Below are positions 1-8,715 of a DNA stretch of 64,000 bases, piece after piece (the first letter of the stretch is position 1; every line of letters starts with the position of its first letter). The stretch covers positions 62,001 to 126,000 of the forward strand of contig CAJTRZ010000004.1 in NCBI GenBank assembly GCA_910578975.1, given 5' to 3'. The notes under the pieces were generated by a model. It was not told the origin of the DNA and did no database searches. It saw only the letters and a list, made by a program, of their open reading frames with translations. This DNA comes from an uncultured Eubacterium sp. GTDB taxonomy: Bacteria > Bacillota > Clostridia > Lachnospirales > Lachnospiraceae. The position numbers were made by a program, and so were the translations under genes.

Positions 1-468
1 CGTTGGAACACCATGCCATGTGTTAATGTAAACCTGTTCAGGACGCTTGGTAAAGAAATACCCAAACGTTGAGTTAGAAATAAGATATTTGCTTGAGGCT
101 AAATATCTGTAATATTCTTCTGATTCCCGCAGAACAAATTTTACATTTGGTAAGTTTTCAAATTCTTTCAGATTATCTTTTGCCATATCCATGTCTGCAA
201 TGGACCAGATGTGTGTAAAATTTTCAAATGAAGTATCTTCTAAAAGCTGCAGGAAAATTGCACGGGGATTGTCTAAAATCCCAAGACCAGAAAATGCCTC
301 ATAAAATACACAATTTTTTTGTATAGGAATCGCAAGATAAGAATAATATTGCTTTTTCCCAATATCTTTTTCTGGCATTTTAAAATTTTGTATCAGTTTT
401 TTTGCATTTCTTTTTAATGTATATTTTAAACCGTTTTTTACATTTGCGGTATATTCACCTGTCTGCAT
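1..468 (-). CDS. CDP-glycerol glycerophosphotransferase family protein, N-terminal part
   Basis: The reading frame is open to the window edge, so only the first 156 residues are visible. It starts at the ATG complementary to 466-468, preceded by a GGAGGCAG ribosome site. The visible part contains YRYLASSKYLISNS and NTWHGVP, which match the start of TagB/TagF-type enzymes that move glycerol phosphate (or a related polyol phosphate) from a CDP carrier onto a growing wall polymer at the cytoplasmic membrane. The same motifs occur in the next gene on the same strand (HLRYLASAKYIITN, NTWHGTP), so the two are paralogues in one cluster. The exact acceptor and polyol cannot be told from the sequence. 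The missing C-terminal part should hold the HPH-type and SDYSS-type donor-binding motifs. Confidence 0.85.
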   Translation of the reverse strand, partial: MQTGEYTANVKNGLKYTLKRNAKKLIQNFKMPEKDIGKKQYYSYLAIPIQKNCVFYEAFSGLGILDNPRAIFLQLLEDTSFENFTHIWSIADMDMAKDNLKEFENLPNVKFVLRESEEYYRYLASSKYLISNSTFGYFFTKRPEQVYINTWHGVPT

Positions 469-553
469 ATCTGCCTCCTATTGTTTGGGTTGAAAATATT
501 GTTATAATCGTTCCACAAATAAAGTGGAATACAAGTTCTGTTAAAATGAGATT

Positions 554-3013
554 TTAAATAATGTCTTCAAACTGCCCGATGGTTACCTGATTATAATTTT
601 TGTAGTCAAAATTGCAGGTTGGAACCTCTCCTTTCATAAAAGAGACAAGTCCGCTATAAATTTCATCCACAGTATTACCAATTAATAATTGTCCGTTTTC
701 AAACAAAGATGATTTCGCAGAGCTGAAATTCGACATAATAATAGGAAGTCCTAATAATCTTGCTTCTAACAGTGAAACTGGCTGCCCTTCGTGTAATGAT
801 GGAAGGATAAAACAGTCACATTCCTTCATTAACATAAAAGGATTGTCTATATTGCCAGTCATAATTACCTTACCCTCGAGTTTAAAAGATTGGATTAGCT
901 CTTTTAACTCACTCATAAGAGCACCTTCACCAATAATATAAAGTCTTGTATCTGGATAATCTTTGTGAAGTTTTGCAAAGGCATGGATTAATGCTGCCTG
1001 ATTTTTCTCGGGAGACAGTCGCCCCATATTCACAAACGATGTTAAGTTAGGATTCAGTAATTCAGAGATTCCAGCATCTGAAGCTGTTTCACTTGTAAAT
1101 GATTTTTTGGCACCGGCGATGACTCTGTCAAAGTTTGCGGCATTTCTTACAAAGCAACATTTCTCTTTTAGTTCACCATAGCCTATTTTTTCCAAATTTA
1201 CCTGCATGGTAGCTTCAGAGCAACCGACAATTTTGTCAAAAAACGGATAGGTTGAAAAAACTACACGTAATTCACGATTATGAGGTTTTTTGCCGTTTAC
1301 TTTTTTATGCTTTTCTGTTAGCAGGTCGTTGTGCTGCCAGATAAGCTTTTGTGAGTCAGGACTGCTTAATAACAGAATAGAATAAAAACTGCCATAACCT
1401 GAATAATCAATTACCGTATCAAAGTGACTGTTTCCAAAGCAGCGAACGAATTCTCTGTCATACATGGCTTTGGGATAGATGTACTTGATGAAAGGTGTGT
1501 TAAAACCAAAAACACGTAAAAAATCATTTCGAAGTGTTTCGCCCCATGTGGCAGGAGTATAGGAAACTCTGGCAAAAATGCGGGCGTTTTTATTAAAAGT
1601 ACAAATCATTTCTTTGCTGTCTTCAAATTTCAGATTGCCGGCATAAACTGTCACATCATATTTGTCATAATCAATATAATCTAACATTGTACGCAGAGCG
1701 GTTGAAATTCCATTCATACGAAGTCCGCCACCGAAGAAAAGAAGTTTTTTCTTTTCGTTTTTACACGTTATTAATTGATATGGAGTTCCCTTCTTATCAG
1801 ATGTTTTCTGATAAAAAATAATATCAATAATTCGCTTTGCAACATTTCCATCATCTCTCGGACAGGCAAAGAACTTTGCCTTTTCATATGATGTACGGTA
1901 CTTGTTGATAAATTCACCTAAATTGTTAATAACATTGCCAACTTCAGACAGTTTTGTGAAACAAGGTCCAGGCAAGTCTTCCGGTTCTAAATAAAGTCCA
2001 CGTTCATTTTTATATTTCTCAAGATCCGGAATATAAAAGATAACAGGCTTGTCCGTAACCAGAAAATCATAAAAGATACTGGAATAATCGGAAATTAAAA
2101 TGTCAGTGATTGATAATAGTTCGTTTGTATCAATAAAAGCAGGAATTAATGAATCACTCATGCGACCTGACTTTTTCAATTCTTTGTAAACGACTTGATG
2201 AGGTTTCAACAGAATCTGGTATCTGTCGGTATCAATCATGGACTCTATAGTTCTTTTAAATTCAATATATTCATTGACATCAATTTCCGGACGGTTATAA
2301 TCACTGCCTTTCCATGTAGGAGCATATAAAATAATTTCCTTTTTGGAATCAATTTCGATGCCGTATTTTTGCAAGTTTAATATAATTTCTTCTTTATTTG
2401 TATGAAATAATCTGTCGTTTCGAGGATACCCCTCTTCAATAATCGTACCCTCATATAATCCATTTAATTTATATTTATCTAAAAAAACAGAAGTTAAAAA
2501 TGGATTAGCTGAGACAATATAATCGGTAGATAAAAAATTTCTTAGGACATTGGAAATTGTAACGGGTGCATCCGGCATATCAAATCCTAAACTTTTAATT
2601 GGCGTACCATGCCATGTGTTCACATAGGTTTGTCCCTCTTTCTTACAGTAGTAAAAAGGAAGGGAAACGTTTGTGATAATATATTTAGCAGAAGCTAAAT
2701 ATCTCAGGTGGTCATCACTATGTCTGGCAATGGCAAATACATTTTTGTTATTTTGAAACTGCTCCATAATCGGTTCGTTGCCATATCGGTCCTCAATCAC
2801 CCAAACATGGGTGTAGTCCTGAAAGTCTGCATTATTTATTAATTCAAGAAAAAGTGCATAAGGATTGCAAATCATGCCTCGTCCAAAGTATGAATCATAT
2901 AAAATAACCTTGTCATCAATCAATAAATTTTTATAATATTTTGCATATGTGGCACGTCTTTTGGTCTCTTTTAAATTGCCAGCTTTTGTTTTAACTTTAC
3001 CTAAAATACCCAT
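554..3013 (-). CDS. Fused CDP-glycerol glycerophosphotransferase / GT4 glycosyltransferase
   Basis: This 819-residue protein has two catalytic halves. Residues about 30-400 are a TagF/TagB-type polyol-phosphate transferase: NTWHGTP near 132, GYPRNDRLF, ILYAPTWKGSD, LLKPHQ near 268 and ISDYSSIFYDF near 310. Residues about 425-800 are a group 1 (GT4) glycosyltransferase: a glycine-rich N-terminal loop, MGRLSPEKNQ, an IIGEGAL segment and the HEGQPVSLLEA donor-site motif near 742. I infer one polypeptide that adds a polyol phosphate and a sugar to a teichoic-acid-like or capsular polymer. Start ATG follows an AGGGAGA site. It lies downstream of nothing else on its strand and is divergent from the TagG/TagH-type exporter, which supports a surface polymer role. 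The order of the two reactions and the sugar are unknown. Confidence 0.85.
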   Translation of the reverse strand: MGILGKVKTKAGNLKETKRRATYAKYYKNLLIDDKVILYDSYFGRGMICNPYALFLELINNADFQDYTHVWVIEDRYGNEPIMEQFQNNKNVFAIARHSDDHLRYLASAKYIITNVSLPFYYCKKEGQTYVNTWHGTPIKSLGFDMPDAPVTISNVLRNFLSTDYIVSANPFLTSVFLDKYKLNGLYEGTIIEEGYPRNDRLFHTNKEEIILNLQKYGIEIDSKKEIILYAPTWKGSDYNRPEIDVNEYIEFKRTIESMIDTDRYQILLKPHQVVYKELKKSGRMSDSLIPAFIDTNELLSITDILISDYSSIFYDFLVTDKPVIFYIPDLEKYKNERGLYLEPEDLPGPCFTKLSEVGNVINNLGEFINKYRTSYEKAKFFACPRDDGNVAKRIIDIIFYQKTSDKKGTPYQLITCKNEKKKLLFFGGGLRMNGISTALRTMLDYIDYDKYDVTVYAGNLKFEDSKEMICTFNKNARIFARVSYTPATWGETLRNDFLRVFGFNTPFIKYIYPKAMYDREFVRCFGNSHFDTVIDYSGYGSFYSILLLSSPDSQKLIWQHNDLLTEKHKKVNGKKPHNRELRVVFSTYPFFDKIVGCSEATMQVNLEKIGYGELKEKCCFVRNAANFDRVIAGAKKSFTSETASDAGISELLNPNLTSFVNMGRLSPEKNQAALIHAFAKLHKDYPDTRLYIIGEGALMSELKELIQSFKLEGKVIMTGNIDNPFMLMKECDCFILPSLHEGQPVSLLEARLLGLPIIMSNFSSAKSSLFENGQLLIGNTVDEIYSGLVSFMKGEVPTCNFDYKNYNQVTIGQFEDII

Positions 3014-3147
3014 ACTAATCTCCCTAAAATTCAGATAGAAATATTATAGTACAAATTAAAAAATAAGGAAAGAGATAAGACGGAAGAGAAAAGAGTAAAA
3101 GATAATGAGGTTTTCATTTCATAATATCTTATTTTTTGATATAATGA

Positions 3148-3191
3148 TAACAGTTCAGCCAGCAAAATCCAGCTGCATGGCTGAATTGTTA
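3148..3191. repeat. Short palindrome with AACAGTTCAGCCA end
   Basis: Arms at 3148-3161 and 3178-3191 pair over 14 bases with one wobble, enclosing a small GCA/TGC inner stem. The left arm carries AACAGTTCAGCCA, found again exactly at 6791-6803 in a larger palindrome. There is no T-run, so it is not an obvious terminator. It lies between two divergent transcription units. Confidence 0.6.
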
Positions 3192-3220
3192 TATTTAAGT
3201 AAGAAATATATTAGTAAAAT

Positions 3221-3248
3221 TTGACATTATAAAAGAATAATATATAAT
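3221..3248 (+). promoter_or_regulatory. Promoter of the TagG/TagH-type exporter
   Basis: TTGACA at 3221-3226, 16 bases, then TATAAT at 3243-3248. Transcription would begin near 3255, which leaves a short leader and supports the start at 3284 over the upstream TTG at 3251. Confidence 0.7.
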
Positions 3249-3283
3249 TATTGCGAGTATTACTAAAAAAGGACGGAGGTAAT

Positions 3284-4087
3284 ATGAAGAAATATATTGA
3301 AGGATTTATGAGATACCGATACCTTTTAAATGAGTTGGTTGTAAAAGGGATTAAATTAAAATATAGACGTTCATATCTAGGATTAGTGTGGACATTGTTA
3401 GAACCTCTGCTAACTACGATGGTTTTAGCTTTCGTATTTGGAACGTTATTAGGAAAGAATATACCGTATTTTCCTGTTTATATTTTGTGTGGACGATTAA
3501 TGTATAGTTGTTTCTCCAGTACAAGTAAGGTTGCAATGCGCTCTATCCGGGCAAATCAGGCTATGATAAAGAAGGTTTATGTACCGAAGTACCTATATCC
3601 GTTGTCGACCATTATATATAATTATATATTGTTTTTGATTTCATTAATTATTTTGGTGGCTTTAGCAATCGTATATCAGGTTCCTTTTACATGGCATATC
3701 ATAGAGATGTTAATTCCATTGATGATTTTAGCAATATTATGTGTGGCAGTAGGATTAATATTATCGACGGTATGTGTATTCTTCAGAGATTTGGAATATC
3801 TATGGGAAGTTATAACTATGCTGATTATGTATTGTTCTGGAATTTTTTATTCAGTAGAAAGAATGGATGATACAGTTAAGACTGTGCTTAGTCTGAATCC
3901 GGTATATTGCATTATCAGTAATGTGCGTTGCGTGATTATGGAAGGAGGTTCTATTTTCACAAGTACCAGTTATGGATTGTCAAATCTTCAGATGATGTTG
4001 TATTCACTTGGATTTAGTGTAACGGCGTTAGTTGTTGGAGTTGTCATGTTCAAGAAAAATCAGGATAAGTTTATCTTACACATATAG
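3284..4087 (+). CDS. ABC-2 type polysaccharide exporter permease (TagG-like)
   Basis: A 267-residue integral membrane protein with about six hydrophobic segments and the early SYLGLVWTLLEPLL motif typical of TagG/Wzm-type permeases, which export teichoic acids or O-antigen-like polymers through the cytoplasmic membrane. The start is ATG 3284, with GGAGG at 3275-3279; an upstream TTG at 3251 lacks a ribosome site and would lie at the expected transcription start. The ATPase partner begins 8 bases downstream. Its setting beside polyol-phosphate transferases suggests export of the polymer they make. It could equally serve another lipid-linked glycan. Confidence 0.88.
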   Translation: MKKYIEGFMRYRYLLNELVVKGIKLKYRRSYLGLVWTLLEPLLTTMVLAFVFGTLLGKNIPYFPVYILCGRLMYSCFSSTSKVAMRSIRANQAMIKKVYVPKYLYPLSTIIYNYILFLISLIILVALAIVYQVPFTWHIIEMLIPLMILAILCVAVGLILSTVCVFFRDLEYLWEVITMLIMYCSGIFYSVERMDDTVKTVLSLNPVYCIISNVRCVIMEGGSIFTSTSYGLSNLQMMLYSLGFSVTALVVGVVMFKKNQDKFILHI

Positions 4088-4095
4088 GAGGCAAT

Positions 4096-4839
4096 ATGGG
4101 AAAAGTTGCACTAAAGGTGAATGATGTCAGTATTCGCTTTAATCTCAGTAAAGAAAAAGTAGATAATTTTAAAGAGTTATTAATAAAGAAGATAAAAGGT
4201 GAAAAGATTCGTTTTAATGAGTTTTGGGCTTTGAAGAATGTAAGTTTTGAACTGAAGAAAGGTGACAGGTTAGGAATTCTTGGACTAAACGGTGCAGGGA
4301 AAAGTACGTTGTTAAAAGTTATAGCAGGGGTGTATAAACCTACATCAGGAAAAGTTACCAGATATGGTCATATTGCACCAATGATAGAGCTTGGAGCAGG
4401 CTTTGATCCGAATTATACCGGAAGGGAAAATATTTTCCTCTATGGTTCTGTATTAGGTTTTTCCCGAAGCTTTTTGGAGGAAAAATATGAAGAAATACTA
4501 GAGTTTTCTGAACTTGGTGAATTTATTGATGTACCTATTAAAAATTATTCATCAGGTATGAAAGCAAGACTTGGCTTTTCTATTGCTACAGTGGTAGAGC
4601 CGGAAATTTTGATTTTAGATGAAGTTTTATCTGTAGGTGATGCGAAATTTCGTAAGAAGTGTGAGAAGAAGATGCAGGGAATGTTTGACCATGGAGTAAC
4701 TGTTTTGTTTGTATCACATAGTTTAGCGCAGGTGAAACGTTTGTGTAATAAGGCCATATTGTTGGAGCATGGACAGTTGATTGCCCAAGGTGATATTAAT
4801 GATGTGGCAGCGATTTATGAAAAGAAGCTTGAGGAGTAG
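4096..4839 (+). CDS. ABC transporter ATPase for polysaccharide export (TagH/Wzt-like)
   Basis: A 247-residue nucleotide-binding subunit paired with the preceding permease. Walker A is GLNGAGKST near residue 63, the ABC signature is YSSGMKARLGF, and Walker B is ILILDEVLSVGD; the IRFN and FWALKNVSFEL segments are typical of the TagH/Wzt subfamily. It ends soon after the nucleotide-binding domain, so it lacks the C-terminal substrate-recognition domain found in some Wzt and TagH proteins. It would power export of the surface polymer made by the neighbouring transferases. A GGAGG sequence lies just before its ATG, overlapping the permease stop region, consistent with a two-gene operon. Confidence 0.9.
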   Translation: MGKVALKVNDVSIRFNLSKEKVDNFKELLIKKIKGEKIRFNEFWALKNVSFELKKGDRLGILGLNGAGKSTLLKVIAGVYKPTSGKVTRYGHIAPMIELGAGFDPNYTGRENIFLYGSVLGFSRSFLEEKYEEILEFSELGEFIDVPIKNYSSGMKARLGFSIATVVEPEILILDEVLSVGDAKFRKKCEKKMQGMFDHGVTVLFVSHSLAQVKRLCNKAILLEHGQLIAQGDINDVAAIYEKKLEE

Positions 4840-4857
4840 GATAAGGAGGAGAGAGTT

Positions 4858-5103
4858 TTGGAATATAATACAAAAGGGACTTGTTCTAGACAGATTAAAT
4901 TTGATGTTGTTGATAATAAAGTAACTGGTGTTCAGTTTGTTATGGGATGCCATGGAAATACACAGGGTATCGCCGCATTGATTGAAGGAATGGATATTCA
5001 TGAGGCAATTAAGAGATTAAAAGGAATTGACTGTAATGGCAGAGGAACATCCTGTCCGGACCAGTTGGCAAAAGCTTTAGAACTTTATTTACGCGAGCAA
5101 TGA
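4858..5103 (+). CDS. TSCPD domain protein (TIGR03905-type)
   Basis: An 81-residue protein with cysteine-containing motifs CSRQI, GCHGNTQG, DCNGRGTSCPDQLA. The TSCPD motif near the C-terminus is the family signature; the domain is also found at the end of some ribonucleotide reductases, where the cysteines can bind metal. The stand-alone role is not known. Translation begins at TTG 4858, ten bases after GGAGG; no ATG in frame fits. It sits 18 bases after the ABC ATPase gene and may be read through from it, though the functions look unrelated. Confidence 0.8.
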   Translation: MEYNTKGTCSRQIKFDVVDNKVTGVQFVMGCHGNTQGIAALIEGMDIHEAIKRLKGIDCNGRGTSCPDQLAKALELYLREQ

Positions 5104-5147
5104 GCCAAGTGGATATGCTGGCATATACATTTGGCGAATGCCGCGAT

Positions 5148-5184
5148 AATCAAATTTCCTACTGCTTGCAGCAGGAAATTTGAT
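5148..5184. repeat. Palindrome between TSCPD gene and mtnN
   Basis: Arms of about 18 bases (AATCAAATTTCCT then CTGC, with one mismatch) meet at a tiny loop near CTTGCA. A-T ends could let it act as a weak bidirectional terminator, but there is no clean T-run. It resembles other locus-specific palindromes in this window that contain a GCTTGCA core (6835, 55648). Confidence 0.55.
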
Positions 5185-5216
5185 TTAGAACAGAATTAGT
5201 TTAGAGGAAAGATACA

Positions 5217-5909
5217 ATGCTAGGAATTATTGGTGCCATGGAAGTGGAAGTGGCTGCACTGAAGCAGGACATGCAGGAAACAAAAGTGATAGGAAAAGCA
5301 GGAATGAAATTCTATCAGGGAAAAATCTCTGATAAGGATGTAGTGGTTGTAAAAAGTGGAATCGGAAAAGTAAATGCTGGTATCTGCACACAGATTCTTG
5401 CTGATGTTTTTCAAGTAGATGCCGTTATTAACACTGGTGTTGCAGGTTCGTTAAATAATGATATTAATATTTGTGATATTGTGATTTCCACAGAAGCACA
5501 GCAGCATGATATGGATGTTACTGCACTTGGTTATGACAAAGGAATTATTCCTGACATGGACACTTCTGTTTTTTTAGCCGACAAGAAATTAATTGAATTA
5601 GCGAAGGTGAGTGCAGAAGAAGTAAAGCTGGACGTAAACATTTTTGAAGGAAAGGTTGTATCAGGGGACCAGTTTATAGGGACTGTTGATGCAAAAACAC
5701 ATCTTAGAGAAAAGTTTTATGGTGATTGTGCAGAAATGGAAGGAGCAGCGATAGCTCATGCTGCAAGTCTTAACAATATACCATTTTTGATTATACGCGC
5801 TATCTCAGATAAAGCCGATGGTGGAGCAGAGATGGATTATCCTGTTTTTGAAAAGAAGGCAGCGGAAAATTCAATTAAATTAATGAATAAAATTATAGAA
5901 AATTATTAG
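5217..5909 (+). CDS. mtnN: 5'-methylthioadenosine/S-adenosylhomocysteine nucleosidase
   Basis: A 230-residue cytosolic nucleosidase that splits adenine from methylthioadenosine and S-adenosylhomocysteine in methyl-cycle salvage; the length is normal for the family. Visible motifs are GIIGAMEVEV at the N-terminus with the conserved glutamate, NTGVAGSL, the substrate-binding AEMEGAAIAH (Met-Glu pair that holds the ribose) and the catalytic aspartate in AISDKADG. The ATG at 5217-5219 follows AGAGGAAAG. It appears to be its own unit, with a palindrome on its 5' side. Confidence 0.95.
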   Translation: MLGIIGAMEVEVAALKQDMQETKVIGKAGMKFYQGKISDKDVVVVKSGIGKVNAGICTQILADVFQVDAVINTGVAGSLNNDINICDIVISTEAQQHDMDVTALGYDKGIIPDMDTSVFLADKKLIELAKVSAEEVKLDVNIFEGKVVSGDQFIGTVDAKTHLREKFYGDCAEMEGAAIAHAASLNNIPFLIIRAISDKADGGAEMDYPVFEKKAAENSIKLMNKIIENY

Positions 5910-6050
5910 AATGTAAAAATTTGACGAACGATTTTTAATGAATACCTTTTGAAAATATGTTATTATTTGGATAATGAGACAAGATGTGTTGATTTTGTCA
6001 TCATAAAAGAACATGTTTCCGATAAACAGAACGGAAAAGAAAGTGGGGGA

Positions 6051-6785
6051 ATGAAAATGTTAAATTATTACATAAGTGAATTAAAGAATTGGTGGAATAT
6101 TACGATACCGGCGATTATTAATGAAGAGAACTTCCTGCTTATTGTGGGAGGTCTTTTTTTGTTAGGTGTTGTCACAAAATGGGCGGTTGTGAGAAACTAT
6201 GGAAGATTAATACGAAAAGCAGAGAATATAAATAATACGAAAAATTATACGATTAGACAAATAAAGACGAAATATGAGAGTATAAAACAAGTAAATGGAC
6301 AGGTTGAAAACCCTATGTTATTTGTAAAACGAAGTTTAAACAAATGTAAGATAATGCATATTCCAGCAAATAAAATTAATAATATTATCAATTGGTGTTC
6401 GATATTAATCATGGGGGTGGCTGTAATATTGTCCCTCCAGTTGTATAAGATATCACCGGTAAAGATGGACTGGGTAAGTTATCTTGTTCTGGGATGCTTT
6501 TTTGGCGTCGTATTAGAAATGATAGGACGTATGATGCAGGCAAATGAGAAGAAAACAGAATTATCTTATGTGTTGGTAGATGTATTAGTCAACGGAGTGC
6601 ATAAAAGGCATGTCAGGGAAAGAGAAAGTTTTATAGAGCTTGTTTCAGAGCCGGAAAAAAGGGAACAGGTGACATTGCACGAAAATATAAACGGGCAGGC
6701 AGAATCCATTGTACAAAACCAAAGAACGGAAGAGGAACAGGAAGAAGAGGTGTTAAATCAGGTTATTGGGGAATTTTTACAATAA
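6051..6785 (+). CDS. Unrecognised three-helix membrane protein
   Basis: I do not recognise this protein. From ATG 6051 (after GTGGGGGA) it has 244 residues: a likely membrane helix at about 25-45, a basic cytosolic stretch, two more helices at about 122-168, then an acidic, glutamine/glutamate-rich C-terminal tail ending in EEEQEEEVLNQVIG. The frame is open upstream to 5949 but without a ribosome site. It lies between mtnN and pgi and is followed by a large nested palindrome. No catalytic motif is visible. Confidence 0.65.
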   Translation: MKMLNYYISELKNWWNITIPAIINEENFLLIVGGLFLLGVVTKWAVVRNYGRLIRKAENINNTKNYTIRQIKTKYESIKQVNGQVENPMLFVKRSLNKCKIMHIPANKINNIINWCSILIMGVAVILSLQLYKISPVKMDWVSYLVLGCFFGVVLEMIGRMMQANEKKTELSYVLVDVLVNGVHKRHVRERESFIELVSEPEKREQVTLHENINGQAESIVQNQRTEEEQEEEVLNQVIGEFLQ

Positions 6786-6790
6786 TTTGT

Positions 6791-6925
6791 AACAGTTCAG
6801 CCATGCGATATAAGTAACAAATGGCAACAGGGCTGCTTGCAGACTATTTGCCATTTGTTACTTATATCATATGGTGAACATCCACAGCTCGAAAATTCAT
6901 AGAATTTTCGAGCTAATGGCTGAAC
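6791..6925. repeat. Three-stem nested palindrome
   Basis: An outer 10-bp stem (GTTCAGCCAT at 6794-6803 with 6915-6924) encloses a perfect 21-bp stem (6807-6827 with 6848-6868) and a perfect 13-bp stem (6886-6898 with 6902-6914). A GGGCTGCTTGCAG core sits in the first loop. The element fills the gap between the membrane protein gene and pgi. Its left end AACAGTTCAGCCA is shared with 3149-3161. Confidence 0.8.
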
Positions 6926-7022
6926 ATTTACAATAATTTCTATTTCATAAGATAAGGGCTTGATAAAAATGTTGCAAAAGCCTATAATAAAAGATAGTTT
7001 TGTAAAAACGGAGGAAAAAAAT

Positions 7023-8369
7023 ATGTCTAAAGTAACATTTGATTACTCAAAAGTTTCTTCATTTATTTCTGATGAAGAAGTGGTAAACATGAAGAAAATT
7101 GCAGAAGATGCAAAGAAAGTTTTATTAGAAAAAACAGGGGCAGGCAATGACTTCCTTGGCTGGATAGATTTGCCAGTTGATTATGATAAAGAGGAATTTG
7201 ATAGAATTAAAAAAGCAGCAAAGAAGATTCAGGGAGACTCAGAAGTACTGGTTGTTATTGGTATCGGTGGTTCATATCTTGGAGCAAGAGCTGCTATCGA
7301 GTTTTTAAGACATGGATTTTATAATAATGTGTCTAAAGAAGTAAGAAAAACTCCTGAGATTTATTATGCAGGAAACAGCATCAGCCCGGCATATTTAAAA
7401 GGGTTAATAGATGTGATTGGAGATAGAGATTTTTCAGTAAATATTATTTCTAAGTCAGGGACAACTACAGAGCCGGCTATTGCTTTTAGAGTATTTAAAG
7501 AAATGCTTGAAAAGAAATATGGAAAAGAAGAGGCAGCAAAGAGAATTTATGCTACAACAGATAAAGAAAAGGGAGCATTAAAAGGTCTTGCAACAGCAGA
7601 AGGATATGAAAGTTTTGTAGTTCCGGATGACGTTGGTGGACGTTTCTCAGTGCTGACAGCAGTTGGACTCCTTCCTATTGCAGTAAGTGGTGCTGACATT
7701 GATAAACTTATGGAAGGTGCAGCTAGTGGAAGAGATAAAGCGTTAAATAATGCCTTTGAAGAAAATGATGCCATGTTATATGCATCAATTAGAAATATCC
7801 TTCACAGAAAAGGAAAATTAGTGGAAATAACAGCCAATTACGAGCCAAGTCTTCATTACTTTGGAGAGTGGTGGAAACAGCTTTATGGTGAAAGTGAAGG
7901 AAAAGATCAGAGGGGTATATTCCCTGCAGCAGTAGACCTTACAACAGATCTTCATTCTATGGGACAGTTCATTCAGGACGGTTCAAGAATTATGTTTGAG
8001 ACAGTCGTTAATATTGAGAATACAGATGCTAAGATTTACATTGAGGAAGATCCAGATGATTTAGACGGATTGAATTATTTAGCAGGTAAAGATATGGATT
8101 TTGTAAACAAGAGTGCTATGAATGGTACTGTTTTAGCTCATACAGATGGTAATGTTCCAAACCTTATGGTAAATGTTCCAGAACAAAATGAGTTCTATCT
8201 TGGAGAATTATTCTATATGTATGAGTTTGCGTGTGGAATCAGTGGCTATATTCTTGGAGTAAATCCATTTAATCAGCCTGGTGTTGAAAGTTATAAGAGA
8301 AATATGTTTGCACTGCTTGGAAAACCAGGATATGAAGAGCTGACAGAAGAATTAAAGAAAAGATTATAA
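7023..8369 (+). CDS. pgi: Glucose-6-phosphate isomerase
   Basis: A 448-residue cytosolic enzyme that interconverts glucose 6-phosphate and fructose 6-phosphate. The length fits the shorter Gram-positive form. Visible signatures are VVIGIGGSYLGARA, NIISKSGTTTEPA (sugar-phosphate binding SIS fold), DVGGRFSVLTAVGLLP and the C-terminal NPFNQPGVESYK with the catalytic lysine. ATG 7023 follows ACGGAGG; the frame opens 21 codons earlier without a good ribosome site. The stop codon abuts the first of two long-hairpin elements. Confidence 0.97.
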   Translation: MSKVTFDYSKVSSFISDEEVVNMKKIAEDAKKVLLEKTGAGNDFLGWIDLPVDYDKEEFDRIKKAAKKIQGDSEVLVVIGIGGSYLGARAAIEFLRHGFYNNVSKEVRKTPEIYYAGNSISPAYLKGLIDVIGDRDFSVNIISKSGTTTEPAIAFRVFKEMLEKKYGKEEAAKRIYATTDKEKGALKGLATAEGYESFVVPDDVGGRFSVLTAVGLLPIAVSGADIDKLMEGAASGRDKALNNAFEENDAMLYASIRNILHRKGKLVEITANYEPSLHYFGEWWKQLYGESEGKDQRGIFPAAVDLTTDLHSMGQFIQDGSRIMFETVVNIENTDAKIYIEEDPDDLDGLNYLAGKDMDFVNKSAMNGTVLAHTDGNVPNLMVNVPEQNEFYLGELFYMYEFACGISGYILGVNPFNQPGVESYKRNMFALLGKPGYEELTEELKKRL

Positions 8370-8680
8370 ATTTTGGTTTGTAGAGAAGTGACTTTCCTGC
8401 TGAAATAGAATACAGAGGGAATACATTCACCTCATTACTTGAACATTTATTAAAAAGAAAACATAGAATTAATATCTCAAGTACCGACTTCATCTTCGAA
8501 AAAATCTTGATGATTTTTTCTCAGGTAAGTCTTAAGATTTGATTTTGAAAATCAAATCTTAACTTGATATTAATTCTATGTTTTCTTTTATAAATGTAAT
8601 CAAGTAATTCAAGTTCCTGTATTCCCTCTGTATTCTCTCCCAGCAGTGAAATGTTACTCTCTCTACAAAACAGAATTTCG
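8368..8680. repeat. Long-hairpin element 1 (about 310 bp)
   Basis: Arms of about 115 bases at 8368-8482 and 8562-8680 pair imperfectly along their whole length, with the best blocks GAATACAGAGGGAATACA, AAAGAAAACATAGAATTAAT and the ends AAATTNTGNTTTGTAGAG. The central loop holds two small stems (8499-8520 and 8533-8559, the latter TAAGATTTGATTTT with its complement). Open frames here are by-products of the repeat. It starts at the pgi stop. See findings. Confidence 0.8.
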
Positions 8681-8715
8681 ACTTAAAAAGTAGTGGGTTT
8701 GCTACTATATGTATA

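Noticed and set aside
4723..5001. Minus-strand frame opposite the TSCPD gene
   Set aside because: It overlaps two convincing plus-strand genes and has no ribosome site.
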